From assembly GCA_050943315.1 (NCBI GenBank), contig JBMNOY010000007.1, forward strand, positions 1-61,477: 61,477 nt of DNA, given 5' to 3'. The DNA comes from JBDKUD01 sp050943315. GTDB lineage: Bacteria; Bacillota; Syntrophomonadia; Syntrophomonadales; Syntrophomonadaceae. This document shows positions 23,744-32,629 of the stretch, piece by piece. The translations under genes and the position numbers were made by a program. The notes beneath the pieces were generated by a model. It was not told the origin of the DNA and did not search any database. It was given only the letters and a program-made list of their open reading frames with translations. Numbering within the stretch: position 1 is the first letter of the stretch; the number at the start of each line of letters is the position of its first letter.

Positions 23744-24473
23744 TTAACCTCTGCCTTAATACCGCCAGAGCGAATTTCGGCAATACCATTTGCCGCTTTA
23801 TCCGGCTGGGTTCAGCTAACAACCGGTATAACCATTCCAGGTTAAGCTTAATCATAATTTCCGGCGCCCTTTTTTTGGTACCAGCCAAAACATCAAAACT
23901 TCCACCTACGCCTATACATACCGGTACCCTTAACTGCCTTTGGTAGGCATCAATCCAAAACTCTTGTTTAGGAGCCCCCAGGGCAACCAATAAAATGTGC
24001 GGTTGACTGGCTTTAATATCTTTAAGCAGGGCCGGAATATCCTCCGGCAAAAAATAGCCGTCCCGGCACCCGGCTACAGAGAAGCCCGGGTATTGGCTGG
24101 CAAGGTTTTCTGCGGCTTTTTGAGCTATTCCTGGTGCCGCGCCGAGAAAATATATCTTCCATTGCCGGCGAGCCGCCAGTTCGCAAATTTTATATATCAT
24201 ATCAATACCGGTAACCCGTTCCCTAATACCATAACCCAGTTTTTGAGCTGCCCAGACTACACCTATACCATCAGGTGTAACCAGAGCGGCCTTGTTTATT
24301 ATATTTCGCAACTTCTGATTATCCCGGGCCACATAAGCTATTTCAGCATTTAAGGTAATAATGTGCGAAGGAGTGCCCTGATCAACTAATTGTTCCACCA
24401 TTTGGGTAGCTGCCTGCATCGAGACTATATCAATATGACAACCTAGTATATCAGCCTGCTTTCTTTGCTTCAT
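23730..24473 (-). CDS. WecG/TagA/CpsF-family glycosyltransferase
   Basis: Family GT26 glycosyltransferase that adds N-acetylmannosamine-type sugars to lipid-linked intermediates of wall teichoic acid or other surface polymers. Family motifs are plain: ITLNAEIAYVARDNQKLRNIINKAALVTPDGIGVVWAA, RVTGIDMIYKIC, IYFLGAAPGIAQKAAENLA and LLVALGAPKQEFWI. The last codons (ERG, stop) lie inside an interspersed repeat. Length (247 aa) is normal, so function is probably unaffected. Acceptor and sugar are not determined by sequence. Confidence 0.9.
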   Translation of the reverse strand: MKQRKQADILGCHIDIVSMQAATQMVEQLVDQGTPSHIITLNAEIAYVARDNQKLRNIINKAALVTPDGIGVVWAAQKLGYGIRERVTGIDMIYKICELAARRQWKIYFLGAAPGIAQKAAENLASQYPGFSVAGCRDGYFLPEDIPALLKDIKASQPHILLVALGAPKQEFWIDAYQRQLRVPVCIGVGGSFDVLAGTKKRAPEIMIKLNLEWLYRLLAEPSRIKRQMVLPKFALAVLRQRLIERG

Positions 24474-24571
24474 AAAAGTCCCCTTTTGTTATCATAAAAA
24501 ATAGTTAACTTTTTTGGGTCATTCTTTACTGCATTTTATCATTATTTCTAGGGTCCTGGTACTACAGGTAT

Positions 24572-24595
24572 AAAAAAACCCGCCGGCTGGCGGGT
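24572..24595 (-). terminator. Rho-independent terminator after the flagellar rod gene
   Basis: CCCGCC-AGCC-GGCGGG stem followed by TTTTTTT on the minus strand, 16 bp past the stop codon of the gene at 24612-25439. Confidence 0.92.
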
Positions 24596-24611
24596 GTGTT
24601 AATCCCACTTT

Positions 24612-25439
24612 TTATTGTTGGCTGGCCACCTGGTCTATAGCCACCTGTAATGTTTCATCCTCAGCTTGAATCATCTTCTGCAGAGATTCATAGCATCTGG
24701 TTATGGTAATCAAATCAACCATTTCCTTTACTGCATTAACATTGGACTCTTCAATATAACCCTGCATAATCTGGGGGTTGGTAACCTGATTGTAAGGTTG
24801 GTTGGAACGCCAGGTACTGTTAACCTTCTCCAATACTTCAGGGTTGTCGAAATGGGCCACTTTCAAGGTAGCTACAACCTCATCATTTATTATCACTTGA
24901 CCATTCTGATTAATATCAAAATCCCCGTTAATGGTTATAGGGTTATTGTCGGTATCCAGTACTGTATAACCCTCATTATTGATTAATCGACCCTGGCTTA
25001 TCTTAAAGGCCCCATCCCGGGTAAACCGTTCCTCACCCTGGGGAGTTTGTACTACAAAAAAAAGCGTGCCGGCATTAGTTGCCTGCTCTTCTCCTTGCGG
25101 GGTAATAATAGTATAAGTACCATTGTTACTTATAATCAAATCAGTAGGATTATCAGTCTTTTTCAGGTTGCCAGGGCTGTAATCGGTCATTATCCGATCT
25201 AATACCGCTCCCGTACCCAGCCTTCCTATGGCTATGGGCTGCATACTATGAGAAACTCCCTGACTGTCAACAACAGTCTCACCCAGACGGCTAATTAACA
25301 TCTCCGGGAAAGTGCGGCATAAAGTAGTATTTTTTTTGTAACCGTAGGTATTAACATTGGCAATATTATTAGCCACAACATCTTGCCGCGCCATCTGCAA
25401 CATCATACCTGACCCGGCGGTATAGATTCCTTTAATCAA
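24612..25439 (-). CDS. Flagellar hook-basal body protein (FlgF/FlgG family, FlhO/FlhP-like)
   Basis: Rod protein of the flagellar basal body. The N-terminal rod motif MIKGIYTAGSGMMLQMARQDVVANNIANVNTYGYKK and the C-terminal SNVNAVKEMVDLITITRCYESLQKMIQAED helix flank a central TRDGAFKI region, as in FlgG. Start is TTG (25439), 8 nt after AAGGGG. In B. subtilis flhO and flhP follow mbl in the same way; only one of the pair is present here. No other flagellar gene is in the window. Confidence 0.9.
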   Translation of the reverse strand: MIKGIYTAGSGMMLQMARQDVVANNIANVNTYGYKKNTTLCRTFPEMLISRLGETVVDSQGVSHSMQPIAIGRLGTGAVLDRIMTDYSPGNLKKTDNPTDLIISNNGTYTIITPQGEEQATNAGTLFFVVQTPQGEERFTRDGAFKISQGRLINNEGYTVLDTDNNPITINGDFDINQNGQVIINDEVVATLKVAHFDNPEVLEKVNSTWRSNQPYNQVTNPQIMQGYIEESNVNAVKEMVDLITITRCYESLQKMIQAEDETLQVAIDQVASQQ

Positions 25440-25518
25440 TGCGTGCGCCCCTTATCAATATATATATGTTTTATATCGGACTTTTAAGGCCAAAACTTTA
25501 CTCTTACTATGTATAAAC

Positions 25519-26547
25519 CTACACAACCCGTCGCCCGGCTGAGAAACTACTGCGCGACAGGGTTGATAACTGGCTTAGCGCTTTACCTGTTCCCCGGGCC
25601 ACACAACAAATAGCATCATCGGCTATGTGTACCGGAAGGTTGGTCTGTTTGGATAATAGAACATCAAGTCCGTTAAGAAGTGACCCACCGCCGGTCATTA
25701 CTATACCGTTATTTACTATATCTGCAGCTAATTCGGGAGGGGTTATTTCCAGCACCTTTTTGACGGCATCTATGACTGCCTCCACGGGTTCCTGTAAAGC
25801 CTCCCAGACTTCTTCCGTAGTCATGGTAACAGTTTTGGGAAGCCCGGTTAATAGGTCGCGCCCTCTTATCTCCATAGATAAATGCCGGTTTTCTTCGGTA
25901 ACATAAGCTGACCCCACCCTGATTTTAACTTCTTCGGCGGTTCGATCACCTATCATTAGACTGTGTTCTTTTCTTACGTAGCGAATTATAGCCTCATCAA
26001 ACTTGTCTCCCCCCACACGCAGGGAACTGTTACAAACTGTCCCTCCCAGTGAAAGAACTGCTATATCAGAGGTACCCCCTCCTATATCGACTACCATATT
26101 ACCAGTTGCCTCAGCAATATCAATACCTGCCCCCAAGGCTGCAGCAAGAGGTTCTTCAATTAAAAAAGCTTTACGTGCTCCAGAGGAAAGGGTAGCTTGT
26201 CTTACCGCACGTTCCTCGACATCAGTAGCCCCGGTGGGAATACATACAATGATTCTGGGTTTGAAAAACCATCTTCGCCCAACTACCTTTCTAATAAAAT
26301 AGGTGAGCATTTTTTCTGTGGTATCATAATCAGCTATGACACCTTCCCGCAGAGGGCGGACGGCTATAATGTGACCAGGGGTTCTCCCCAACATATCACG
26401 GGCTTCCTGGCCTACCGCAATTACATTATTCGTAGTTTTGTCAATGGCTACTACTGAAGGCTCATGCAAAACGATTCCCTTGCCTTTTTTGAAAACTATT
26501 ACGCTGGCCGTTCCAAGATCGATACCAATGTCTTCTTCATAAAACAT
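25519..26547 (-). CDS. mbl: MreB/Mbl-family rod-shape-determining protein
   Basis: Bacterial actin that guides peripheral wall synthesis. At 342 aa it shows EDIGIDLGTASVIVFKKGKGIVLHEPSVVAID (phosphate 1), MVVDIGGGTSDIAVLSLGG (phosphate 2) and GIVMTGGGSLLNGLDVLL (adenosine). It follows spoIIID as Mbl does in B. subtilis, which is why I prefer Mbl over MreB; mreC/mreD are not adjacent. Confidence 0.93.
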   Translation of the reverse strand: MFYEEDIGIDLGTASVIVFKKGKGIVLHEPSVVAIDKTTNNVIAVGQEARDMLGRTPGHIIAVRPLREGVIADYDTTEKMLTYFIRKVVGRRWFFKPRIIVCIPTGATDVEERAVRQATLSSGARKAFLIEEPLAAALGAGIDIAEATGNMVVDIGGGTSDIAVLSLGGTVCNSSLRVGGDKFDEAIIRYVRKEHSLMIGDRTAEEVKIRVGSAYVTEENRHLSMEIRGRDLLTGLPKTVTMTTEEVWEALQEPVEAVIDAVKKVLEITPPELAADIVNNGIVMTGGGSLLNGLDVLLSKQTNLPVHIADDAICCVARGTGKALSQLSTLSRSSFSAGRRVV

Positions 26548-26614
26548 TATTGACCAGGGCCTCCTTATCGTATTGTATAAGTTTATTTTACCTTTATATA
26601 CTATTAATGCCTAT

Positions 26615-26884
26615 TCAATTATAACATTGTGTCGACTGCATACCGGCATATTTTTTTCGTGTGGCTTCTCCTCCGCGTAAATGCCTTTCGGCCTTGTTTT
26701 TATCTAAAACCTGTTTAACTTCATCCGCGAGTTGTTTGTTGATCCGGGGTAATCTCTCGGTTACATCTTTATGCACCGTAGATTTGCTTATACCAAACAC
26801 TTCAGCGGTTTGTCTCACGGTCTGGGATGTTTGGAGAATGTACTGGGCAACTTTAACCGCCCTTTTTCTTATATAGTTTTGCAT
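26615..26884 (-). CDS. spoIIID: Stage III sporulation protein D (mother-cell regulator)
   Basis: DNA-binding protein of 89 aa that tunes sigma-E and sigma-K gene expression in the mother cell. The helix-turn-helix TVRQTAEVFGISKSTVHKDVTERL is the family hallmark, preceded by IRKRAVKVAQYILQ. A basic C-terminal tail (HLRGGEATRKKY) gives the second DNA contact. Strong GGGGGGAGGG ribosome site. Located between spoIID and mbl as in Bacillus. Confidence 0.96.
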   Translation of the reverse strand: MQNYIRKRAVKVAQYILQTSQTVRQTAEVFGISKSTVHKDVTERLPRINKQLADEVKQVLDKNKAERHLRGGEATRKKYAGMQSTQCYN

Positions 26885-26970
26885 AACGGCCCTCCCCCCA
26901 TTTGTTAAAATATATTCAGATGGGAAGTGGTAAAGAACCTGGCAGGTGGATAAAGTAGAAACTTGGTAGG

Positions 26971-27879
26971 TTAGTAATTTATGCGGTAATAGCTGATATT
27001 TTTATAGTAAGTGCCGAGAATCTGTTTATAGTTTTTGCCAGCATTAGCCATTCCGTTCGCCCCATATTGACACATACCGGAACCGTGGCCATAACCATAG
27101 GTTCTGATTATCAGAGCGTCCCGGGCAGGTTCCAGATAGAACCAGGTAGATGGTAAGCTTAGTTTTTGTCGAAACTGTTCCCCAGATATTTCCGTAGAGC
27201 CAATCTTTAATTTTTTTACCCTTCCCGTTGAGGTTCGCGTCAATACTTTTATATCTTTTGTTCCCCAACTGTTAATAACATGCTGCCATGAAATGCTGGA
27301 TGTTTCCTGATAATGCTTTGTACCTCGACAATACCGACATTTCACTGACTGAAGGTAGGGAACCTCTTTTGCCCAACCGTTTAAAGCACTTTCCGTTTCT
27401 CCTCCACAGGTGGAATGATATAAGGCATCAATCGGTTGGTTATCATAGAGCATAATCTCACCGCGGGTTTCTCTGACCGCGCGGCGTATTTTTTGTACCA
27501 GCTCGGGTTGCCAGTTTTCATAAGTAGCACTCGTAACATAGGCTTGGCAAGACCTGATATCATCGGAAAGGTCGGCTTGGCGCGGGTATTTCGGAGCATA
27601 CATTAGTTTGCGGAGGGCATAGGTCCGGGCACATACAGCCTGGGCCTTAAGTGCCTCCAGGTTGAAAGAGGCCGGCATTTCGGCGGCAACTGTCCCTACC
27701 AGATATTCCTCAAGCTCCAGTTTTATTACCTCATCGCTCTTATTTAAATAAAGCTTTATTTCCGGCTCGGAAAAATAGTGGCTTTCAGATTCTTCCCGGG
27801 GCCTGCACATAAACCAGCCACAGGAAATAATAATCATTAATATCATCAAGAGTAAAATGAATTTAAAGCGCTTTTTCAT
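26971..27879 (-). CDS. spoIID: Stage II sporulation protein D (lytic transglycosylase for engulfment)
   Basis: Cleaves septal glycan strands during engulfment. A single N-terminal membrane helix (residues 5-24) is followed by the SpoIID domain: VGTVAAEMPASFNLEALKAQ with catalytic Glu67 and YHSTCGGETESA. CRYCRG (a CxxC pair, with a further cysteine nearby in YHSTCGG) matches the zinc-binding loop, and GYGHGSGMCQYGANGMA closes the fold. B. subtilis has spoIIQ next; no spoIIQ-like gene is found between this gene and spoIIID. Confidence 0.95.
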   Translation of the reverse strand: MKKRFKFILLLMILMIIISCGWFMCRPREESESHYFSEPEIKLYLNKSDEVIKLELEEYLVGTVAAEMPASFNLEALKAQAVCARTYALRKLMYAPKYPRQADLSDDIRSCQAYVTSATYENWQPELVQKIRRAVRETRGEIMLYDNQPIDALYHSTCGGETESALNGWAKEVPYLQSVKCRYCRGTKHYQETSSISWQHVINSWGTKDIKVLTRTSTGRVKKLKIGSTEISGEQFRQKLSLPSTWFYLEPARDALIIRTYGYGHGSGMCQYGANGMANAGKNYKQILGTYYKNISYYRINY

Positions 27880-27892
27880 ATCCTATAAATAT

Positions 27893-27921
27893 GAAAAGAA
27901 CATGGCATACATACCATGTTC
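27893..27921 (-). terminator. Terminator-like hairpin between murA and spoIID
   Basis: GAACATGG/CCATGTTC 8-bp stem followed by TTTTC on the minus strand, between the murA stop and the spoIID start. It suggests that spoIID has its own sporulation-specific promoter. Confidence 0.7.
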
Positions 27922-27945
27922 CTAAAAACCGTTTAACTATTAAGC

Positions 27946-29187
27946 TTATATACGATAAATCCGCGCTCCCAGCGCATTTAGCTTGTCTACGATATTTTCA
28001 TACCCGCGATCTATATGCTCACTATTGGTAATGATGGTATCTCCATCGGCAGTCAAAGCCGCAATAATCAAAGCCGCACCGGCTCTTAAATCAGTTGCCC
28101 GGACTGTAGCCGCAGTAAATTTGGATACTCCTTTAATAATAGCTGTGCGGCCTTCGGTTTTAATGCTCATACCCATACGTACCAGTTCAGGGACATGCAT
28201 AAAACGGTTTTCGAAAACTGATTCGGTAAGAACACTGCTTCCCTGGGCAGATCCCAGATAAGCCATGAACTGTGCCTGCATATCGGTTGGGAATCCGGGA
28301 TAAGGCAAGGTTTTAATATATACTGGTTTGATAGGTCCATTTCTGGAGACCTGTATATAATCTTCCGTTTCAACAACGGTTGCTCCGCTTTCTTTTAATT
28401 TGGCACTTATGGCTTTAACGTGTTCAGGAATAGTGTTTTTTATTACCACTTCGCCGCCAGTGGCAGCCGCTGCCACCATATAGGTACCTGCCTCAATGCG
28501 GTCCGGAATTGGAGTATACTCGGTTCCCCCGAGTTGTGTTACCCCTTCGATTTTAATTAAATTACTGCCTGCCCCTTTTATCCTTCCACCCATGCTATTA
28601 ATAAAATTAGCCAGATCTACTATTTCTGGCTCTAAGGCGGCATTTTCTATATACGTAACTCCCCGGGCCATGGTAGCTGCCATAATAATATTCTCGGTCG
28701 CCCCTACACTGGGAAAATCAAGATAGATATGATTAGCTGATAAATAGTCGGCCCTGGCTATAACGTTACCGGATGAAATATTAATATCTGCCCCCAGGGC
28801 TTGGAAACCCTTTAAATGAAGGTCAATTGGTCTATTGCCTATTGCACACCCCCCTGGGTATGATATCATAACCTTGCCTTTTCTACCCAGTAATGGGCCG
28901 GCAATCAGAAATGACGCTCTGATTTTTCTTACCAGGTCATAGCAAGCATCAGTAAATTCGGGTTCGCCGTTAATAATTAATGAGTCCTGTCTATGCTTTA
29001 TACTGAGACCTAATTCTTTTAGTAACTTAATCATTATGGTTACGTCTTTTATCTTCGGAACCTTGTTTATTTTGACTGGCCCGCTACTAAGAAGAGCAGC
29101 AGCTAAAATCGGCAGAATGGCGTTTTTTGATGAGCTTAGCTCTACCTGGCCAACAAGTTTACTATTTCCACTGACCCTTAATGTCAA
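27946..29187 (-). CDS. murA: UDP-N-acetylglucosamine 1-carboxyvinyltransferase
   Basis: First committed peptidoglycan step, adding enolpyruvate from PEP to UDP-GlcNAc. The 413-aa length is normal. The active-site Lys21-Asn22 is in SSKNAILP, and Cys114 in PGGCAIGNRPIDLH is the fosfomycin-sensitive cysteine. Start is TTG (29187) with an AGGAGGTGATGG region upstream. The order ywmB-murA-spoIID is the same as in B. subtilis, so this corresponds to murAA. Confidence 0.95.
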   Translation of the reverse strand: MTLRVSGNSKLVGQVELSSSKNAILPILAAALLSSGPVKINKVPKIKDVTIMIKLLKELGLSIKHRQDSLIINGEPEFTDACYDLVRKIRASFLIAGPLLGRKGKVMISYPGGCAIGNRPIDLHLKGFQALGADINISSGNVIARADYLSANHIYLDFPSVGATENIIMAATMARGVTYIENAALEPEIVDLANFINSMGGRIKGAGSNLIKIEGVTQLGGTEYTPIPDRIEAGTYMVAAAATGGEVVIKNTIPEHVKAISAKLKESGATVVETEDYIQVSRNGPIKPVYIKTLPYPGFPTDMQAQFMAYLGSAQGSSVLTESVFENRFMHVPELVRMGMSIKTEGRTAIIKGVSKFTAATVRATDLRAGAALIIAALTADGDTIITNSEHIDRGYENIVDKLNALGARIYRI

Positions 29188-29206
29188 CTCCCACCATCAC
29201 CTCCTT

Positions 29207-29944
29207 TTAATAATCACCCAGTAACAGGGGTGAGCCTATATAAATTTCGGTAGTATGTTTTTGTTTATTACTTTTTATTGCTGCCTGGACATTATACTTA
29301 TTTCTGCCTCCATGTATGGGTTCGACCCACTCTTTCAATGTTTTGCTGTAACCGGTTACACTGGCACAGTTAGTATCGCTATAAAACTCCACCGTCTGGG
29401 CATTTAGTTGTTTAAGAATATTTTGCAGCATTCTCTTATGTGAATTACTGTCATAGAGGTTGGGGATGGTTCCGGTATATGAATAATAAGTGCTATAATT
29501 TGCAATTGATTGCAGTTTTTGAGCAATCTCCCGTAGCTTCGGTGAATCCTTAGAGGAGATAACTGTAATAATATAATAAGTTTCTTTATTAGGCTGGCTT
29601 GATGTCAAACAAAAGTTATAATTGAGACTTTCTTGATCACAACTGTAGCTTAATTCGATTATTCCCGGGCTGGTATTATAAATAAATCCTTTCCGTTCTA
29701 CTGGCAAGCGGAGATGCTGCAATATTTGAATCAGATTTTGCTCTAAATCTTTCGATGTGGAGGTTAATCTTATCTTTGCCCAACAGTCAAGTCGAGATTC
29801 GAGCAAGTTTGCACCGATAGATGTAAATGATAGACAAAATGGTGATTGATTTTTTATTTGGTTGCCGAGTGTGTGGTTTATTCCTTGCTGCATTAATAAA
29901 CACAAAATAGAAAAAACAATCAAATACATAACTGCTCTCCTCAT
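29207..29944 (-). CDS. ywmB: YwmB family secreted/membrane protein
   Basis: Conserved Firmicute protein of unknown function (YwmB, TATA-box-binding-like fold family). An N-terminal signal or anchor (MRRAVMYLIVFSILCLLMQQ) is followed by a two-lobed alpha/beta region with no catalytic motif I can name. I chose the ATG at 29944, 5 nt after GGGAGGG; a TTG at 29959 lies inside the ribosome site. The call rests mainly on position before murA and on general features; direct motif evidence is limited. Confidence 0.75.
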   Translation of the reverse strand: MRRAVMYLIVFSILCLLMQQGINHTLGNQIKNQSPFCLSFTSIGANLLESRLDCWAKIRLTSTSKDLEQNLIQILQHLRLPVERKGFIYNTSPGIIELSYSCDQESLNYNFCLTSSQPNKETYYIITVISSKDSPKLREIAQKLQSIANYSTYYSYTGTIPNLYDSNSHKRMLQNILKQLNAQTVEFYSDTNCASVTGYSKTLKEWVEPIHGGRNKYNVQAAIKSNKQKHTTEIYIGSPLLLGDY

Positions 29945-30027
29945 AAAAAGCCCTCCCAAATAAAAGCAGATATGTTTGATTGTTGCCCTATTTTGGCATC
30001 TTTATTCAAAAATTATGCCTTATATAA

Positions 30028-30056
30028 ATTAAAACCTGACCAAGTCAGGTTTTTAA
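30028..30056 (-). terminator. Terminator hairpin, usable on both strands
   Basis: AAACCTGAC-TTG-GTCAGGTTTT stem followed by a T-rich stretch on the minus strand, and TTTTTAAAA on the plus strand. It separates the small membrane-protein gene at 30131 from ywmB. Confidence 0.8.
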
Positions 30057-30130
30057 AATGCTATATTTTATTATTTAGTAATTATTCTGGTCGTCATTCC
30101 CATACTCTGGTTTAGACTTGCCCCCTAATA

Positions 30131-30328
30131 TCAGGCTCCGCTGCTATGTGGGGCTAGTTCACTATTATCATCTTGTCTCTGTTCTGTCTGCCGTAAATAC
30201 TCTTCACGTTTGTGCTTGGCAGATAAAGCTTTTCGCTCAAAAATTATGGTTTGTCTCCAGATTAGTACACCGAATATTATAGTAATCAAAAACACCGCCG
30301 CAACAAAAATCAGGAATATGGTTTGCAT
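30131..30328 (-). CDS. Small membrane protein, unknown function
   Basis: 65-aa ORF with a strong GGGAGGGG ribosome site. One hydrophobic helix (residues 3-24, TIFLIFVAAVFLITIIFGVLI) is followed by a basic and polar cytoplasmic-type tail rich in K, R, E and Q. It lies between the ATP synthase operon and ywmB, where B. subtilis also keeps small membrane genes, but I see no recognisable family. Confidence 0.65.
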   Translation of the reverse strand: MQTIFLIFVAAVFLITIIFGVLIWRQTIIFERKALSAKHKREEYLRQTEQRQDDNSELAPHSSGA

Positions 30329-30420
30329 GCCTGACCCCTCCCTACTACCACGCGACTGCTGGACTGCTCAGCACTATTTTGTTGATTTATAGGTGGGTAT
30401 TATTGTTCTCCTTTATGTTG

Positions 30421-30588
30421 CTATTCTTTATTTCTCTTTGATAATCTTTTTTCAGCTTTCTTTCTTTTTTCCTCCAGTGCCCGCTCCTGAACCTTATAAG
30501 TCATTTGCCACATAGCTAAATAAATCAGACCTTTTACAAGATAATAAACAAGTGTGATTATTATCAGCGTCCGCAACATATCGCTCAT
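30421..30588 (-). CDS. Small membrane protein with highly charged tail, unknown function
   Basis: 55-codon ORF starting MSDMLRTLIIITLVYYLVKG and ending KKAEKRLSKRNKE. A hydrophobic helix (residues 8-28) is followed by a strongly basic, coiled-coil-like tail. It has GGGGGA about 9 nt before the ATG. Together with the 65-aa protein downstream it may form a two-gene unit after atpC. No family recognised. Confidence 0.55.
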   Translation of the reverse strand: MSDMLRTLIIITLVYYLVKGLIYLAMWQMTYKVQERALEEKRKKAEKRLSKRNKE

Positions 30589-30648
30589 TTTTTTAGTTCC
30601 CCCGCAAATTCACAATACAGATCAAAAACCTTAACTTACAATAATCCC

Positions 30649-30679
30649 TGAAGCCGGAAGGCATAGTCTCCCGGCTTCA
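30649..30679 (-). terminator. Hairpin after atpC, probable operon end
   Basis: TGAAGCCGG/CCGGCTTCA 9-bp stem with a 13-nt loop, 48 bp beyond the atpC stop. The T-rich run is closer on the plus-strand side, so efficiency on the minus strand is uncertain. Confidence 0.5.
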
Positions 30680-30726
30680 TGTTATTGTTTTTCTATAATT
30701 TTTTTATATGGTTCCCTTAAACGATC

Positions 30727-31140
30727 CTAATCATTACTATCGGCTGCTTTTAATCTTGCGATTGCCCGCTGCAATGACAACTGGGCCCGGGTATAATTAA
30801 TATTTTCGTCCCTCTGAGCCAGTCTTTTTTCCGCTCTTTCTTTAGATGCCCTAGCCCGCAGAACATCGATTTTATCACCGTGCTCAGCCGTCTCAGCCAA
30901 AACCCGGGCGACATTATCAACTATTTCGACAAATCCGCCGCTTAATGCCATCTTCTTTTGTACCCCTCTGCTGTCTTTATATCTCAGTACACCAATCTTG
31001 AGTGCTGAGATAAGGGGCGCATGGTTCTTTAATACACCCAATTCACCTTCGACAGAGGGAGCAACCAGGAACTGAACCTCATCCTTAAAAAGGATTTGTT
31101 CAGGGGTTACTATTTCAAGCATGAAGGTGTCTTCTGCCAT
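30727..31140 (-). CDS. atpC: ATP synthase epsilon subunit
   Basis: Central-stalk subunit that couples and can inhibit F1. 137 aa: an N-terminal beta sandwich (FMLEIVTPEQILFKDEVQFLVAPSVEGELGVLKNHAPLI) and a C-terminal helical hairpin (ARASKERAEKRLAQRDENINYTRAQLSLQRAIARLKAAD). Last gene of the atp operon, 3 bp from atpD. Confidence 0.96.
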   Translation of the reverse strand: MAEDTFMLEIVTPEQILFKDEVQFLVAPSVEGELGVLKNHAPLISALKIGVLRYKDSRGVQKKMALSGGFVEIVDNVARVLAETAEHGDKIDVLRARASKERAEKRLAQRDENINYTRAQLSLQRAIARLKAADSND

Positions 31141-31143
31141 AGG

Positions 31144-32574
31144 CTACGCCCCCAGTCTCTTAGCTTTAGCCACAGCGGTATCGATATTACCGACCATATA
31201 GAACGCATCTTCGGGTAAGTTGTCATGTTTTCCAGCTAATACCTGGCTGAATGATTCTACTGTTTCACCTACAGGAACATATATTCCCGGGCTGCCAGTG
31301 AACTGTTCAGCAACGTGGAAGGGCTGGGACAGGAATCTTTGAATTTTTCTGGCCCGAGCGACTATCAATTTATCTTCGTCACTGAGTTCATCCATACCCA
31401 GGATAGCGATGATATCCTGCAGTTCTTTATATCTTTGCAGTATCTGCTGCACCCCACGAGCAGTTGCATAGTGCTTCTCACCTAATATCTGCGGATCCAG
31501 AATTCGTGATGTTGAATCCAGGGGATCAACAGCGGGATAAATTCCCAACTCGGAAATAGCACGAGACAGAACCGTGGTTGCATCCAAGTGAGCAAAGGTT
31601 GTTGCCGGTGCCGGGTCAGTTAAGTCGTCAGCCGGTACGTATACAGCCTGTGCTGAGGTTATTGAACCCTTACGGGTAGTTGTTATACGTTCCTGCAAAA
31701 GACCCATGTCAGTTGCCAGGGTTGGTTGATAACCAACGGCGGACGGCATACGTCCGAGCAGAGCCGACACTTCATTACCGGCCTGGGCAAAACGGAAAAT
31801 GTTGTCGATGAATATTAGAACGTCCTGTCCTCCGACATCACGGAAATACTCAGCAATTGTCAGTCCAGTCAGAGCAACTCTAAGTCTGGCTCCAGGAGGT
31901 TCGTTCATCTGTCCGAAAATCAGTGCACATTTCTCGATAACTCCGGATTCTGTCATTTCACCCCAGAGGTCATTTCCTTCACGGGTACGCTCACCAACAC
32001 CGGTGAAAACGGAATATCCACCATGCTCATAAGCAATATTTCTTATAAGTTCCTGAATAATAACGGTTTTACCAACACCGGCACCACCGAATAGACCTAT
32101 TTTACCACCCTTGGCATAGGGACAAATCAAGTCGGCTACTTTTATTCCAGTTTCCAGCAATTCGGTTGCCGGCAGCTGGTCTACCAGATCGGGGGGTCTG
32201 CGATGGATTTCCCAGTAGTCTGCGGCCTGTACCGGACCTGCTTCATCAACCGGCTCGCCCAGTACGTTAAGGATTCTTCCCAGACAACCGTCACCAACGG
32301 GAACTTTAATAGAAGCTCCGGTATTAGTAGCCTTCATCCCGCGGCTAATACCATCTGTAGGACTTAATGCTACGCATCTAACGATATCATTTCCCAGCAG
32401 CTGCATAGCTTCCAGAGTAACATCAATATAAGCTGCACCCTTTTGTCCAGGGTCTTGATCATCTGATTTTATTGTAATAGCGCTCATTAGATCTGGTAGT
32501 TCACCAGGCTTGAAACGGATGTCAACAACCGCGCCTATAACCTGGGTTACCTCTCCATATGTTACATTCGCCAT
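31144..32574 (-). CDS. atpD: ATP synthase beta subunit
   Basis: Catalytic F1 subunit, 476 aa. Walker A GGAGVGKT, catalytic-glutamate region GERTREGND, Walker B VLIFIDNIFRF and the DELSEED-type lever GMDELSDEDKL are all present. A normal, complete subunit; the stop is 3 bp from atpC. Confidence 0.98.
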   Translation of the reverse strand: MANVTYGEVTQVIGAVVDIRFKPGELPDLMSAITIKSDDQDPGQKGAAYIDVTLEAMQLLGNDIVRCVALSPTDGISRGMKATNTGASIKVPVGDGCLGRILNVLGEPVDEAGPVQAADYWEIHRRPPDLVDQLPATELLETGIKVADLICPYAKGGKIGLFGGAGVGKTVIIQELIRNIAYEHGGYSVFTGVGERTREGNDLWGEMTESGVIEKCALIFGQMNEPPGARLRVALTGLTIAEYFRDVGGQDVLIFIDNIFRFAQAGNEVSALLGRMPSAVGYQPTLATDMGLLQERITTTRKGSITSAQAVYVPADDLTDPAPATTFAHLDATTVLSRAISELGIYPAVDPLDSTSRILDPQILGEKHYATARGVQQILQRYKELQDIIAILGMDELSDEDKLIVARARKIQRFLSQPFHVAEQFTGSPGIYVPVGETVESFSQVLAGKHDNLPEDAFYMVGNIDTAVAKAKRLGA

Positions 32575-32629
32575 CCTCTACTTTCCTCCTTTATTGAGAG
32601 CTTCGGCGCCACAAGCAATGTTATCGGCT

